From Pseudooceanicola nanhaiensis (GTDB lineage Bacteria; Pseudomonadota; Alphaproteobacteria; Rhodobacterales; Rhodobacteraceae): DNA of 64,000 nucleotides. The stretch is taken from NCBI RefSeq assembly GCF_020171315.1, contig NZ_JAIUZP010000007.1, positions 1 through 64,000 on the forward strand. Reading direction: 5' to 3'. Below the pieces are notes generated by a model. The model was not told where the DNA came from. It ran no database searches and was given only the letters and a program-made list of their open reading frames with translations. Of the stretch, positions 8,736-16,985 are shown piece by piece (position 1 is the first letter of the stretch; every line of letters begins with the position of its first letter). The translations under genes and the position numbers were made by a program.

Positions 8736-9568
8736 TACTGAAGCGCTGCCAGTTCATCCGTGCGCGGCGACAGGTCGGGAAAATAGCGCACGAGGTCGTC
8801 GAGGATCCGGTCCGCCACCAGCCGGTACCCCCGCAGGTTGAAATGGCTCAGGTCGCCGGTGCGGATCGTGACATTGGTTCCGTTAACGGGGATCGCCCGG
8901 ACGAAACTGCCGTCGTCACCGCCGAAATCCTCTGCCAGCGGCAGGTAGAGCGCCCCGCTGGCCTCCATCTCCTCCTTGAAGATCTGCGCGACCCGCTGCA
9001 GGTGCCGCCCGAGGTTCGCATGACCGTCCGGCGCCGGTCCGAGCCAGAGGATCACCGCGTCGTTGGCCAGGGCGGCCTCGATCACGCGCCGGGTCTCGGC
9101 CCGGTAGGCGGGCTCCCAGCTGTCGGTGCCATAGGTGCCGCGGTTGCCGGGGCGGGTGACGCTCTGCATGTCGTTCGCGCCGAAATGGGCCACGACGAGG
9201 TCGGGCTTCTCGCTGGCCGCGAGGCTCTCGAAGGTGGCGGGCCAGTCGTAGAAATCCGCGCGTGCCAGCCCGCTCGAGACCCGGCCCCGTTCGAGCACGC
9301 GCAGGTTCAGACCGCGTTCGGCGGCGCGCTGGCTCAACCCCTGCCCGAAGCCTTGAGAGAGGCTGTCGCCGATGACCATCAGACGTGCGGGCTGTTCGGC
9401 GGTGAAGACCCGCGCGGGGCGGTGCGCCATCTGGCTGCGCTGCGGCTTGGCCGGGTCGGTCAGCCGTTGGCCGAGGTCCTGCGCCGGGGCGACCGCGCAG
9501 CCCGAGACCTGAAGCACGCCCAGAAGCAGCAGCGTCGCTGCGGCCCGTCTACTGAAGGATAAGCTCAT
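8735..9568 (-). CDS. SGNH/GDSL-family lipoprotein (DUF459-like), probable acyl-transfer partner
   Basis: The protein has 277 residues from the Met at 9568; an upstream in-frame extension overlaps the preceding gene and was rejected. The N-terminus is a lipoprotein signal with lipobox V-S-G-C24. Block I is I-G-D-S69-L-S and block III is G-A-N-D. The catalytic pair is G-D239-L-S-H242-F. DUF459/SGNH proteins act in the periplasm as O-acetyl-transferases or esterases on glycans. The 20-base overlap with the upstream SGNH gene and the one-base overlap with the MBOAT gene argue for one complex. Whether it transfers or removes acyl groups cannot be decided from sequence. Confidence 0.85.
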   Translation of the reverse strand: MSLSFSRRAAATLLLLGVLQVSGCAVAPAQDLGQRLTDPAKPQRSQMAHRPARVFTAEQPARLMVIGDSLSQGFGQGLSQRAAERGLNLRVLERGRVSSGLARADFYDWPATFESLAASEKPDLVVAHFGANDMQSVTRPGNRGTYGTDSWEPAYRAETRRVIEAALANDAVILWLGPAPDGHANLGRHLQRVAQIFKEEMEASGALYLPLAEDFGGDDGSFVRAIPVNGTNVTIRTGDLSHFNLRGYRLVADRILDDLVRYFPDLSPRTDELAALQ

Positions 9569-10331
9569 TGAGGTTCGTCTCCAGGTCGCCGGTCTTGAGG
9601 CGCTGTTCCATTTCCTGGCTGAAGACGTCCACAACCATGTCGTAGCCGCGCTCGCTGAAGTGGATGCGATCCGAGGCGCGCAGCTGGGTCAGCGTGTCGC
9701 CGAGCGTGACGCTCTGCACGTAGCCGCCGGTGCCGAACTGCGTTTCCTCGTGCATGTCGACGAAGAGCGTCTGCTTGTCCGAGGCGGCGCGTTCCTGCAC
9801 CACGGCGGCCTGCAGGGCCGACACGCGGCTGTAGGGCCCTTCAAGCTTGTCATCCCCGACGATCGGCAGGCCGAGCCAGATCACGTTGTCGGAAATGCCC
9901 CGGGCGGCGGTCAGCAGCGCCCGCGCCCGGTCGCTGTAGAGCGTATCCCAATCGGGCGTGTCAAAGACGGCGCGGCCGCCATCGGTGCGGATCGCGCGGA
10001 TGTCGTTGGCGCCCACCTGGATCACCACGAGGTCGGTCCGGGCGGCGCCGCCGATGCCGCCGGTCAGCCGGCCGCTCCAGGCGCTCGGATCGGACTTGGC
10101 AAGGCCGTCGCCCACCTCTGTCACGCGGTAGAGATCGAGCGTGTCGCAGCCCAGCCAGCCCCGGAACATGGCGCCCCAAACCCCGTCGGCGAGGCTGTCG
10201 CCCAGAACGGCAACGCGGGTTTCGGTCTGCGGGCAGAAGAGCGTGTCGGCGGAGGCCTGCGTGCCGCTTAGGCCGCAGGTCAGGCCAAGGGCAAGCACGC
10301 CGCCGCGCAGGAATGATGTCAGAGCGGTCAT
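9549..10331 (-). CDS. Exported SGNH/GDSL-family hydrolase or acyltransferase
   Basis: The protein has 260 residues, with a Sec signal peptide ending near T-Q-A-S-A-D (about residue 28). SGNH blocks are L-G-D-S46-L-A, a Gly-containing block II, V-G-A-N-D and S-D-R-I-H-F with the C-terminal Asp/His. Cysteines at 33 and about 77 could form a disulfide. It differs strongly in sequence from the adjacent lipoprotein SGNH, so the two are probably not redundant. It starts six bases after the large CxxC-repeat gene and overlaps the next gene by 20 bases. Confidence 0.85.
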   Translation of the reverse strand: MTALTSFLRGGVLALGLTCGLSGTQASADTLFCPQTETRVAVLGDSLADGVWGAMFRGWLGCDTLDLYRVTEVGDGLAKSDPSAWSGRLTGGIGGAARTDLVVIQVGANDIRAIRTDGGRAVFDTPDWDTLYSDRARALLTAARGISDNVIWLGLPIVGDDKLEGPYSRVSALQAAVVQERAASDKQTLFVDMHEETQFGTGGYVQSVTLGDTLTQLRASDRIHFSERGYDMVVDVFSQEMEQRLKTGDLETNLNELILQ

Positions 10332-10337
10332 CCTGTC

Positions 10338-12620
10338 TTATCCCTGCTGCCGGAAGCTGTCGGCATAGGCGCGGATCGCACCCACGGTGCCGGGGCCGTT
10401 CAGCCCGTCCACCCGGCCGCTGTAGACCCCTTCGTCCTGCAGTTTCTGCTGGATCGCCCGGATCACGAGCGAGGGCCGTTCGCCCAACTGGTCGGTCAGC
10501 CGGGCCACGGCCACGCTGTCGCGCTCCTTCAGGCCGGACAGAAGCAGCTCCGCCGCCTTGTCGGGATCGGCTGAAATCGCATCGCCGCGCTCGTAGATCT
10601 CGGCCAGGAAAGGCTTGGCGCGGACATAGCCCTTGTCGGCGGCCAGTTTCAGCGAGTCATAGGCGCCCTGTTCATCGACCGGCAGCCCGATGCCGTTCAG
10701 CTTGAAGTAGCCCAGGAAGAACTCCCCGACGATATTGCCGTCCTCTGCTGCATCCGCCGCGATCAGCGCGGCCTCGGACTGGTCATGCCCGGCGACGAGG
10801 TTGCGCGAGTAGAGCAGCATCAGGATTTCCTTCGACAGCCAGTCACCCTTCGCGGCACCGCCACGGGCAAGGGCCGCGGCGGCCTCGAAATCGGGGCCCT
10901 GTCCGGCGGGCGGGTTGAAGCGCATATAGGCGCTCAGCCCGTAGGCCTCACTCACATCCGCCCCGACGCCCTCGTCATAGGCGGCCTTGGCGGCCTCCAG
11001 CATCCCATCGGCCTGGTCGATCCGGGCCGCGATCACCTTGAGGCGCGGGTTGGCAGGCAGGGCTGCCACGGCCGCGTCACAGGCCTCGCGCGCCGCGCTG
11101 CGATTGATGTCCGCCAGCTGGCGCGGGCCGCCGAACTGGGGCAGTCCGGCCGCGGCCACGCAGGGGCCGATCAGCGTTTCGGCCTCGATCAGGGCGGCAA
11201 GCTCGGCCTCGGCCTCATCGCGGCGGTCACAGGTGGCGCAGGTCTCCAGCCAGGTCTCCAGCGCGGTGCGGTCGCGGCTTTCCAGCGCGTCCAGAAGCGA
11301 GGCGGTTTCGACACGATAGGCGGCATCGGCCTCGATGGTGGTGATCAGCGTGCGCGCCTCGTCGCGGAAATCGCAGGCGACGCAGCCGGTGGCATAGCCG
11401 CGCAGCCACGTCAGGTCCCGCAACTCGGCAAAGCGCCGGAAATCGGCCGCCTCCGCCGCGCGGGCCGCGTCGCGTGCCGCGATCTCGGCGATGGCGGTTT
11501 CGGCCTCGTCCCGGAATTCGCAAAGTTGGCAGTTGCTCAGGTAGATCTGCAGCCGGTCCGGCATCGCATCCTCGCGGATGCCAGCCCAGATTTCCGCCTC
11601 CAGCTGGCGTTTCATCTCTTCCTGCCGCCGCAGCGCCAGTTCGTCGGTCAACTCGCGCTCGTTGGGGCAGAAGACGCAATCCTCAAGGAAGGCGCCGACC
11701 TTGTCGGTCTCGCCGGAGCCGAGCAGGAACTTGGCCTCGAAGCTCTCGAAATAGACCTGGCTTTCCAGATCGCGGGAGAGCGCACCCGGCACGCTGAGCG
11801 CGACGGTCTTGCCGTCCTCCGCATCCGCCCGCACCACGAGCGCATAGGTGTTGCCGCAGTCCGCGTTGCGCCGCCCCGGACGGGCGAGGGCATCGGTCAG
11901 CCAGCGGGAGGCCTCGGCGGCACTGGTCTGGCCGTCTCCGTCACCGAAGGGCTGACGATCGGCCAGACCGGCGACCAGAGCGGTGGCGGGTTCCACGGCG
12001 GGGCCACAGCCCTCAGCCCGGGCGCCGATTTCGGCGACGACCATTGCAAAGCCGCTGCTGGCCACGGTTTTCTGGAATTCGGTCACATGGGCCGCAAAGA
12101 CATTCGCGGGATCCGACAGCCGGAAGAAGGCGATCTGGCGATATTCCGGCGCGACGGCCTTGATCACGCCGGAGAGCCGATTGCCGAATTCATCGAGCGC
12201 CATTTCCTCGCCGCCAATGTCGATCGCGAGGCCCGATTGCGGGGCAACAGTGCCATCGGCCGGCGCGCTGCCGGGGTCCGAGAGGGAAATGGCTCCGTCG
12301 AGCGTGACGAAGAGCTGATCCGTATTGCCGCCCAACTCGTCCGAATTGGCGACGAAGGTGGAAATCGTGTTCGACCGCAGGATCGTCGAGAGGAACGCGA
12401 CCTTGGCTTGATCCTCCGTCGGCAGTCTCGGCATGATCAATTGGGAAATGCCACCGAGATCTTTACCGATTTCAACCGGTTGCGACCCGAATTGCAGAAC
12501 CCGTGTCGATGGCTCGGCGTTTGCGGTCTGCGCGAGAATGGGACCGGAAAGTGTGGTGAAAGCGCAAAGACCAAGCGAGAACAAAGCACTAATAGAGCGC
12601 ATCGGCATGACTTTTCTCAT
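10338..12620 (-). CDS. Large exported protein with four CxxC repeats, Sel1-like region and C-terminal peptidoglycan-binding-like domain
   Basis: The protein has 760 residues if the ATG at 12620 is used; a TTG at 12641 and ATGs at 12608 and 12602 are alternatives and no start has a clear ribosome site. After a signal peptide (about 1-35, ending near T-A-N-A) comes a poorly recognised domain (40-300). Four tandem units follow with cysteine pairs at 315/318, 364/367, 413/416 and 461/464, spaced 49, 49 and 48 residues. Units two to four share C-x-x-C-x-x-R-D-E-A. Residues 540-700 resemble Sel1/TPR repeats. Residues 715-760 resemble a PG_binding_1 domain (I-Q-x-x-L, G-x-x-D-G, G-x-x-T-x-x-A-I). 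It is the first gene of the eight-gene operon. The N-domain may be a decayed caspase-like fold, but I cannot show this. Confidence 0.75.
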   Translation of the reverse strand: MRKVMPMRSISALFSLGLCAFTTLSGPILAQTANAEPSTRVLQFGSQPVEIGKDLGGISQLIMPRLPTEDQAKVAFLSTILRSNTISTFVANSDELGGNTDQLFVTLDGAISLSDPGSAPADGTVAPQSGLAIDIGGEEMALDEFGNRLSGVIKAVAPEYRQIAFFRLSDPANVFAAHVTEFQKTVASSGFAMVVAEIGARAEGCGPAVEPATALVAGLADRQPFGDGDGQTSAAEASRWLTDALARPGRRNADCGNTYALVVRADAEDGKTVALSVPGALSRDLESQVYFESFEAKFLLGSGETDKVGAFLEDCVFCPNERELTDELALRRQEEMKRQLEAEIWAGIREDAMPDRLQIYLSNCQLCEFRDEAETAIAEIAARDAARAAEAADFRRFAELRDLTWLRGYATGCVACDFRDEARTLITTIEADAAYRVETASLLDALESRDRTALETWLETCATCDRRDEAEAELAALIEAETLIGPCVAAAGLPQFGGPRQLADINRSAAREACDAAVAALPANPRLKVIAARIDQADGMLEAAKAAYDEGVGADVSEAYGLSAYMRFNPPAGQGPDFEAAAALARGGAAKGDWLSKEILMLLYSRNLVAGHDQSEAALIAADAAEDGNIVGEFFLGYFKLNGIGLPVDEQGAYDSLKLAADKGYVRAKPFLAEIYERGDAISADPDKAAELLLSGLKERDSVAVARLTDQLGERPSLVIRAIQQKLQDEGVYSGRVDGLNGPGTVGAIRAYADSFRQQG

Positions 12621-12845
12621 ATTTATCTGTAACTTAAACAATATAAGCTAAATCAAGCCGATCCTGTTTCTGTCAAGCTTTACATTGCGGATTCCCTGAA
12701 TCTAACGGGATTCGCGATAAATCGGCACAGAGTCCAATCTTGAAACGATGCGATCCCGCGGATTGCGTCAGCCTTCCTGACGGAGCGCTGCGCGGCCGAG
12801 CGAAGGCCTGAGTCGTTGAAGACCACGGGCCGCAGGATCCCGCCA

Positions 12846-12865
12846 CGGGCGCCGGAGCGCGCCCG
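12846..12865. terminator. GC-rich stem-loop after the Mo-enzyme gene
   Basis: A 7-bp perfect stem (CGGGCGC/GCGCCCG) with a six-base loop lies 30 bases beyond the Mo-enzyme stop on its strand. There is no T-tract, so it may be a weak or Rho-assisted terminator. The rest of 12621-12894 has no gene. Its end nearest 12620 is AT-rich and presumably holds the promoter of the envelope operon. Confidence 0.35.
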
Positions 12866-12894
12866 CGTGACGATCTGCCCGGGGGGGCGGGGTG

Positions 12895-15153
12895 TCAGGC
12901 GTCCTGCGCCGCCACCTGAACCAGCGCGGTATGGGCGCTGCTGCCCTGTGCGAGGCGCGAGGTGCCCACGTCCTTCGTCAGCACGTTGGGGTTGCCGTGC
13001 GGGTCGATATTGCCGCCGGGATCGCCGAACCATGCGCCGGTGGGCAGGGCCACGACACCGGGGCGGATGTCCTCGCTCACCTGCGCACGGGCGCGCACGG
13101 CGCCGCGGGCGTTGAAGACCCGCAGCAGCATGCCGCTTTCGATCCCGCGCGGGGCGGCATCGGCGGGGTGGATCAGCAGCGTCTCGGGCCGGGCGCCGGG
13201 CCGGTCGGCCAGTGCGGCCTCCAGCTGGCTGTGCAGCTTGTCGCCCGGTTGCGGCGAGACGAGGTGCAGCGGCGTGGCCTCGCAGGCAGTGCCCAGCCAT
13301 TCGCTGGGCGGCAGCCAGACCGGATGGCCCGGGCAATCGTCGTAGCCGAAGCCGTCGATCTTTTCCGAGAAGATTTCGATCCGGCCCGAGGGCGTCTTGA
13401 GCGCTGCCCCCTCCGGATCGGCCCGGAAGCGCGACAGAACCGTCTCCTGATGCCCGGTCAGGAGGATCGGCAGGCGGACCCAGTTCTTTTCCCGCAGGCC
13501 CTCCAGCGTGGGAACGTCGATCCCGTCGGCCTGCGCGCGGTCGTGGTAATCGGCATAGAGCGCCTCGATCCATTCGGTCGAACTCAGGCCCTCGGTGAAC
13601 ACCGCCTCCACATCGCCTTTCATCCGCGCGGCGATCCCGGCGAAGATGTCGTAATCGTCGCGGGCCTCGGCCACGGGCGGGATCATCTGCGGCATGTGGA
13701 AGAGGTATTCATCCATCGAAGACCGCCCGATGTCCTCCCGCTCGTAGGACGTGGTGGCCGGGAAGACGATGTCGGCGCGTTTCGCCGTGGGCGTCCACCA
13801 GATCTCGTTCACGAGGATCGTCTCGGGCCGCTGCCAGGCCGCATGCAGGGCGTTCAGGTCCTGATGGTGGTGGAACGGGTTGCCGCCGGCCCAGTAGATC
13901 AGCCGGATATCGGGGTAGGGGCCGCGCCGCCCGTTGAAGTCATAGTCCTGCCCGGGGTTGCGCAGCATGTCGGCGATCCGCGCCACGGGGATCACGGTGG
14001 AGACCGCGTTGTCGCCCTGCGGCAGGGTCATCCCGCCCATCCGGCGCAGCACCTTGCCCACGCCGCCGATCGCGCCGTAGCCATAGCCGACACCGCCGCC
14101 GGGCAGGCCGATCTGGCCCAGCATCGCCGCCAGAACGGCGGACATCCAGTAGGGTTGCTCCCCATGTTCGCCGCGCTGCAGGGACCATGCCACGGTGATC
14201 AGCGTGCGGCCCGCCGCCATCCGGCGCGCCAGCGTGCGGATCGCCTCGGCATCGCAGCCACAGATCGGGGCGGCCCACTCGGGCGTCTTGGGCGTGCCGT
14301 CGCTCTCGCCCATCAGGTAGGGGCGGAACTGCGCGAAGCCGGTGCTGTAGCGCTCGAGGAAGGCATGATCCGTCAGCCCCTCGTCCTCAAGCACATAGGC
14401 CAGTGCCAGCATCAGCGCCGTGTCCGAGGCGGGCGTCAGGGGCAGCCAGTCGCAGCCCTCGGGGGCGTCCACCCGCTGCGGGCCGACGTTGAGACAATAG
14501 GTGCCCTTGGCCAGCAGTTTGGTAATCCAGCCCGCCGTGCCATGCTCCGTCACGCCGCCCATGGAGACCTGCGAGTTCTTGGGATTGATCCCCCCGAACA
14601 TCACGATGGTATCGGTGTGGTCGTGGATCACCTCCCAGCTGTCCTGATTGTCGTAAATCAGGCTCAGGAAGTTCTCGCCGAAGACATGGGGCATGATCGA
14701 CTGGGCGCAGCCGGTGGAATAGCTGCCGAAGGAGGCGACATAGCCGCCCATGGCGTTCAGGAAGCGGTGGACCTGGCTCTGCGCATGGTGGAACCGCCCG
14801 GCGGAGGACCAGCCGTAGGAGCCGCCAAAGATCGCCTCGTTGCCGTGGGCCTTGCGCACGCGGTCCAGTTCCTGCGCCGCGATCTCCAGCGCCTCGTCCC
14901 AGGGCAGGTCGACGAAATCATCGCTGCCGCGGCCCTCCTTGCGGCGGCCTTCAAGCCAGCCGCGCCGGATCGCGGGGCGCTGGATGCGCGTGGCATGATG
15001 CACGGCGGCGGGGATGACATAGGGCACCGCATGGGGGTTCGGGTCATCGGCGAAGGGCCTGGCGGCCACGATGCGGTCGCCCTCCACGTCCACCTCGAAG
15101 GCGCCCCAGTGGCTGGATGTCACTTTCGTCTGTCGTTGCGATCCATCGGCCAT
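12895..15153 (-). CDS. Cytoplasmic molybdopterin oxidoreductase of the BisC/TorA/DMSO-reductase family
   Basis: The protein has 752 residues. N-terminal motifs are those of S/N-oxide reductases: G-S-Y-G-W-S-S-A-G-R-F-H-H (111-123) and S-Y-S146-T-G-C-A-Q, where the Ser is the expected Mo ligand. There is no N-terminal [4Fe-4S] Cys motif, as usual for DMSO/TMAO/biotin-sulfoxide reductases. No Tat or Sec signal is present, which points to a cytoplasmic BisC-like enzyme reducing biotin- or methionine-sulfoxide-type compounds. The start at 15153 has AGGAG eight bases upstream; a longer frame to 15246 was rejected. It is divergent from the ABC transporter operon, with a shared 220-base control region carrying a 17-bp palindrome. 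Confidence 0.85.
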   Translation of the reverse strand: MADGSQRQTKVTSSHWGAFEVDVEGDRIVAARPFADDPNPHAVPYVIPAAVHHATRIQRPAIRRGWLEGRRKEGRGSDDFVDLPWDEALEIAAQELDRVRKAHGNEAIFGGSYGWSSAGRFHHAQSQVHRFLNAMGGYVASFGSYSTGCAQSIMPHVFGENFLSLIYDNQDSWEVIHDHTDTIVMFGGINPKNSQVSMGGVTEHGTAGWITKLLAKGTYCLNVGPQRVDAPEGCDWLPLTPASDTALMLALAYVLEDEGLTDHAFLERYSTGFAQFRPYLMGESDGTPKTPEWAAPICGCDAEAIRTLARRMAAGRTLITVAWSLQRGEHGEQPYWMSAVLAAMLGQIGLPGGGVGYGYGAIGGVGKVLRRMGGMTLPQGDNAVSTVIPVARIADMLRNPGQDYDFNGRRGPYPDIRLIYWAGGNPFHHHQDLNALHAAWQRPETILVNEIWWTPTAKRADIVFPATTSYEREDIGRSSMDEYLFHMPQMIPPVAEARDDYDIFAGIAARMKGDVEAVFTEGLSSTEWIEALYADYHDRAQADGIDVPTLEGLREKNWVRLPILLTGHQETVLSRFRADPEGAALKTPSGRIEIFSEKIDGFGYDDCPGHPVWLPPSEWLGTACEATPLHLVSPQPGDKLHSQLEAALADRPGARPETLLIHPADAAPRGIESGMLLRVFNARGAVRARAQVSEDIRPGVVALPTGAWFGDPGGNIDPHGNPNVLTKDVGTSRLAQGSSAHTALVQVAAQDA

Positions 15154-15279
15154 CTGTCGTCTCCTGTTGCGCGGCGCGACCCTACTGCCGGGCCCCGCCG
15201 GGGGGAAGCGGGCGCGCTGCAAAGGCCGCCCTGCGCGGGGGGCCATTCCCTTGCGCTGCCCGAAGCCTGTGCGACGACT

Positions 15280-15296
15280 CTTGCATGCGTTGCAAG
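15280..15296. promoter_or_regulatory. Probable LysR-type operator, CTTGC-N7-GCAAG
   Basis: The site reads CTTGCATGCGTTGCAAG, a palindrome with 6-bp arms CTTGCA/TGCAAG around TGCGT. It lies between the divergent Mo-enzyme and ABC-transporter genes. The same 17-bp layout recurs at 22904-22920 in front of the lysR gene of this island. It fits the T-N11-A pattern of LysR-type binding sites. Confidence 0.6.
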
Positions 15297-15373
15297 TAAT
15301 CTTGGGATATTTTCAATTTTAGAAAGGAATCCCCCGCGCTAGGCTTCGCTTACGTTTTGGGAGGAACCTTATC

Positions 15374-16897
15374 ATGAATTTCCGCTTGCGCGCTCTTGGC
15401 GCTGCAAGTGCCATTGCACTTGCCCTGTCCTTCGGACCGGCCCACGCCGGCAAGAACGACGACACGCTTCGCGCCGCCATGGCCGAAGAGATCCTGAACC
15501 TCGATTACAACTACACCACCAAGCGCGAGTATATCATCCTCGCACAGCTGACCGATGCCACGCTCTTCACCATCGACCCGGTGTCGCAGGAGGTGCAGCC
15601 CTCCATCGCGACGGCCTATGACTTCGTCGATGACACCACGCTGGACGTGACCCTGCGCGAGGACGTCAAGTTCCACGACGGCAGCACCCTGACGGCCGAG
15701 GACGTGGCCTACAGCTACAACTGGATCAAATCCCCCGAGAGCGAGTCGAATGCCACCGGCGTCGTCTCCCGCTGGCTGGAGAACGCCGAGGTCGTGGCGC
15801 CGAACAAGGTGCGCTTCCACCTTGCCTCGGTCTATCCGCTGGTGATCCGCGACATGGCGAACCGGATCATGATCCGCAAGGCCGGGACCTATGACGCCAA
15901 CGGCACGATCAACCGCGACGCCATGGCGAGCGACCTGATCGCGACGGGCCCCTACAAGGTCACCTCCTTCGAGCCGGGCACCGAACTGGTGCTGGAACGC
16001 TTCGAGGATTACTTCGGCGACAAGCCCGCGATCCAGAAGATCATCGTGCGCAACATCCCCGACGTGGGCACCCAGCAGGCCGAACTGATGTCGGGCGGCG
16101 TGGACTGGATGTTCAAGGTGCCGCTCGATCTGGCCGAGAGCCTCGGCAAGACACCGATGGCCTCGCATCTCAGCGGCGCGGACCTGCGGGTGGGCTTCAT
16201 CGTGCTCGACGCCCATGGCTACACCGACCCGGAAGGCCCGCTAACCGATGTCCGTGTGCGACAGGCGATCAACCACGCGCTGAACACCGAGGAGATGGCG
16301 AAGTACCTGATCGGCGGCTCTGCCGAGGCGATCCACACCGCCTGCCACCCGGCGCAGTTCGGCTGTGACCAATCCGTCACCGCCTATCCCTACGACCCCG
16401 AGAAGGCAAAGGCCCTGCTGGCCGAGGCAGGCTTTGCCGATGGCTTCCCGCTGGAGCTCTGGGCCTATCGCGACAAGGCCGCGGCCGAAGCGGTGGCAGC
16501 GGACCTGACCGCTGTGGGCATCAAGGTAGACCTGCGCTACGTCAAGCTGGAGAGCCTGAACCAGGCCCGCGCGGCCCGTGACATCCCCGCCTATTTCGGC
16601 ACCTGGGGCTCGGGCGGCACGGCGGATACGGCGGCCATCGCGCGCATCCACTTCTCCGACAGCGACCGCAACATGTCGGGCGACGCCGACCTCGAGGCGC
16701 TGGTCCTCTCGGCCGAACAGACGGCGGATCAGGAGAAGCGCAAGGAGATCTACTCCGAGGCGCTGGGCAAGATCGCGGACGAAGCCTACTGGGCGCCGCT
16801 CTTCACCTATTCGGCGAACTACCTCGTCTCGCCGGACCTCGACTTCCCGCTTGATCCGGACGGGCTGCCCCGCCTGCAGCACGCCAGCTGGAAATGA
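15374..16897 (+). CDS. Solute-binding protein, ABC peptide/nickel-type (SBP_bac_5)
   Basis: The protein has 507 residues with a signal peptide ending at A-H-A (about residue 25). Cluster C (family 5) features are a V-x-F-H-D-G-S-T-L-T-A-E-D-V-x-x-S block near residue 100 and the late D-P-E-K-A-K-A-L-L-A-E-A-G-F block near residue 345. Such proteins deliver peptides, opines, glycosides or other organics to DppBCDF-type importers. A strong GGGAGG site precedes the ATG. It is the first gene of a five-gene transport operon that ends in a lyase, so the substrate may be the lyase's precursor rather than a peptide. Confidence 0.9.
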   Translation: MNFRLRALGAASAIALALSFGPAHAGKNDDTLRAAMAEEILNLDYNYTTKREYIILAQLTDATLFTIDPVSQEVQPSIATAYDFVDDTTLDVTLREDVKFHDGSTLTAEDVAYSYNWIKSPESESNATGVVSRWLENAEVVAPNKVRFHLASVYPLVIRDMANRIMIRKAGTYDANGTINRDAMASDLIATGPYKVTSFEPGTELVLERFEDYFGDKPAIQKIIVRNIPDVGTQQAELMSGGVDWMFKVPLDLAESLGKTPMASHLSGADLRVGFIVLDAHGYTDPEGPLTDVRVRQAINHALNTEEMAKYLIGGSAEAIHTACHPAQFGCDQSVTAYPYDPEKAKALLAEAGFADGFPLELWAYRDKAAAEAVAADLTAVGIKVDLRYVKLESLNQARAARDIPAYFGTWGSGGTADTAAIARIHFSDSDRNMSGDADLEALVLSAEQTADQEKRKEIYSEALGKIADEAYWAPLFTYSANYLVSPDLDFPLDPDGLPRLQHASWK

Positions 16898-16904
16898 CGG
16901 GGGC

Positions 16905-16927
16905 GGCGGGGCCCGCGCGGCCCCGCC
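16905..16927 (+). other. Stem-loop between binding-protein and permease genes
   Basis: A 9-bp perfect stem (GGCGGGGCC/GGCCCCGCC) with a five-base loop starts eight bases after the binding-protein stop. It lacks a T-tract. It probably protects the upstream mRNA or partly reduces read-through, so that binding protein exceeds membrane subunits. Confidence 0.6.
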
Positions 16928-16985
16928 AGACCGACCGATCCCAGCTCGCCTGACCTCGCCCGCCTGATCCCAGCCGGAGACCACA

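Noticed and set aside
10785-12632. 615-codon plus-strand frame opposite the CxxC-repeat gene
   Set aside because: Gly/Ala/Arg-rich, no motif or ribosome site, and the opposite frame has signal peptide and repeats.
12640-12676. Sigma-70-like promoter for the envelope operon (TTGACA at 12671-12676, TATATT at 12640-12645, minus strand)
   Set aside because: The spacing is about 25 bases, too long for a normal promoter; only general AT-richness is retained as a hint.
15301-15325. GGGATATTTT near the ABC operon as a fifth copy of the dispersed repeat
   Set aside because: It lacks the G/C-run, hairpins and conserved tail, so the match is probably chance.
12892-15342. 816-codon plus-strand frame opposite the Mo-enzyme gene
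   Set aside because: The minus strand carries full sulfoxide-reductase motifs; the plus frame has none.
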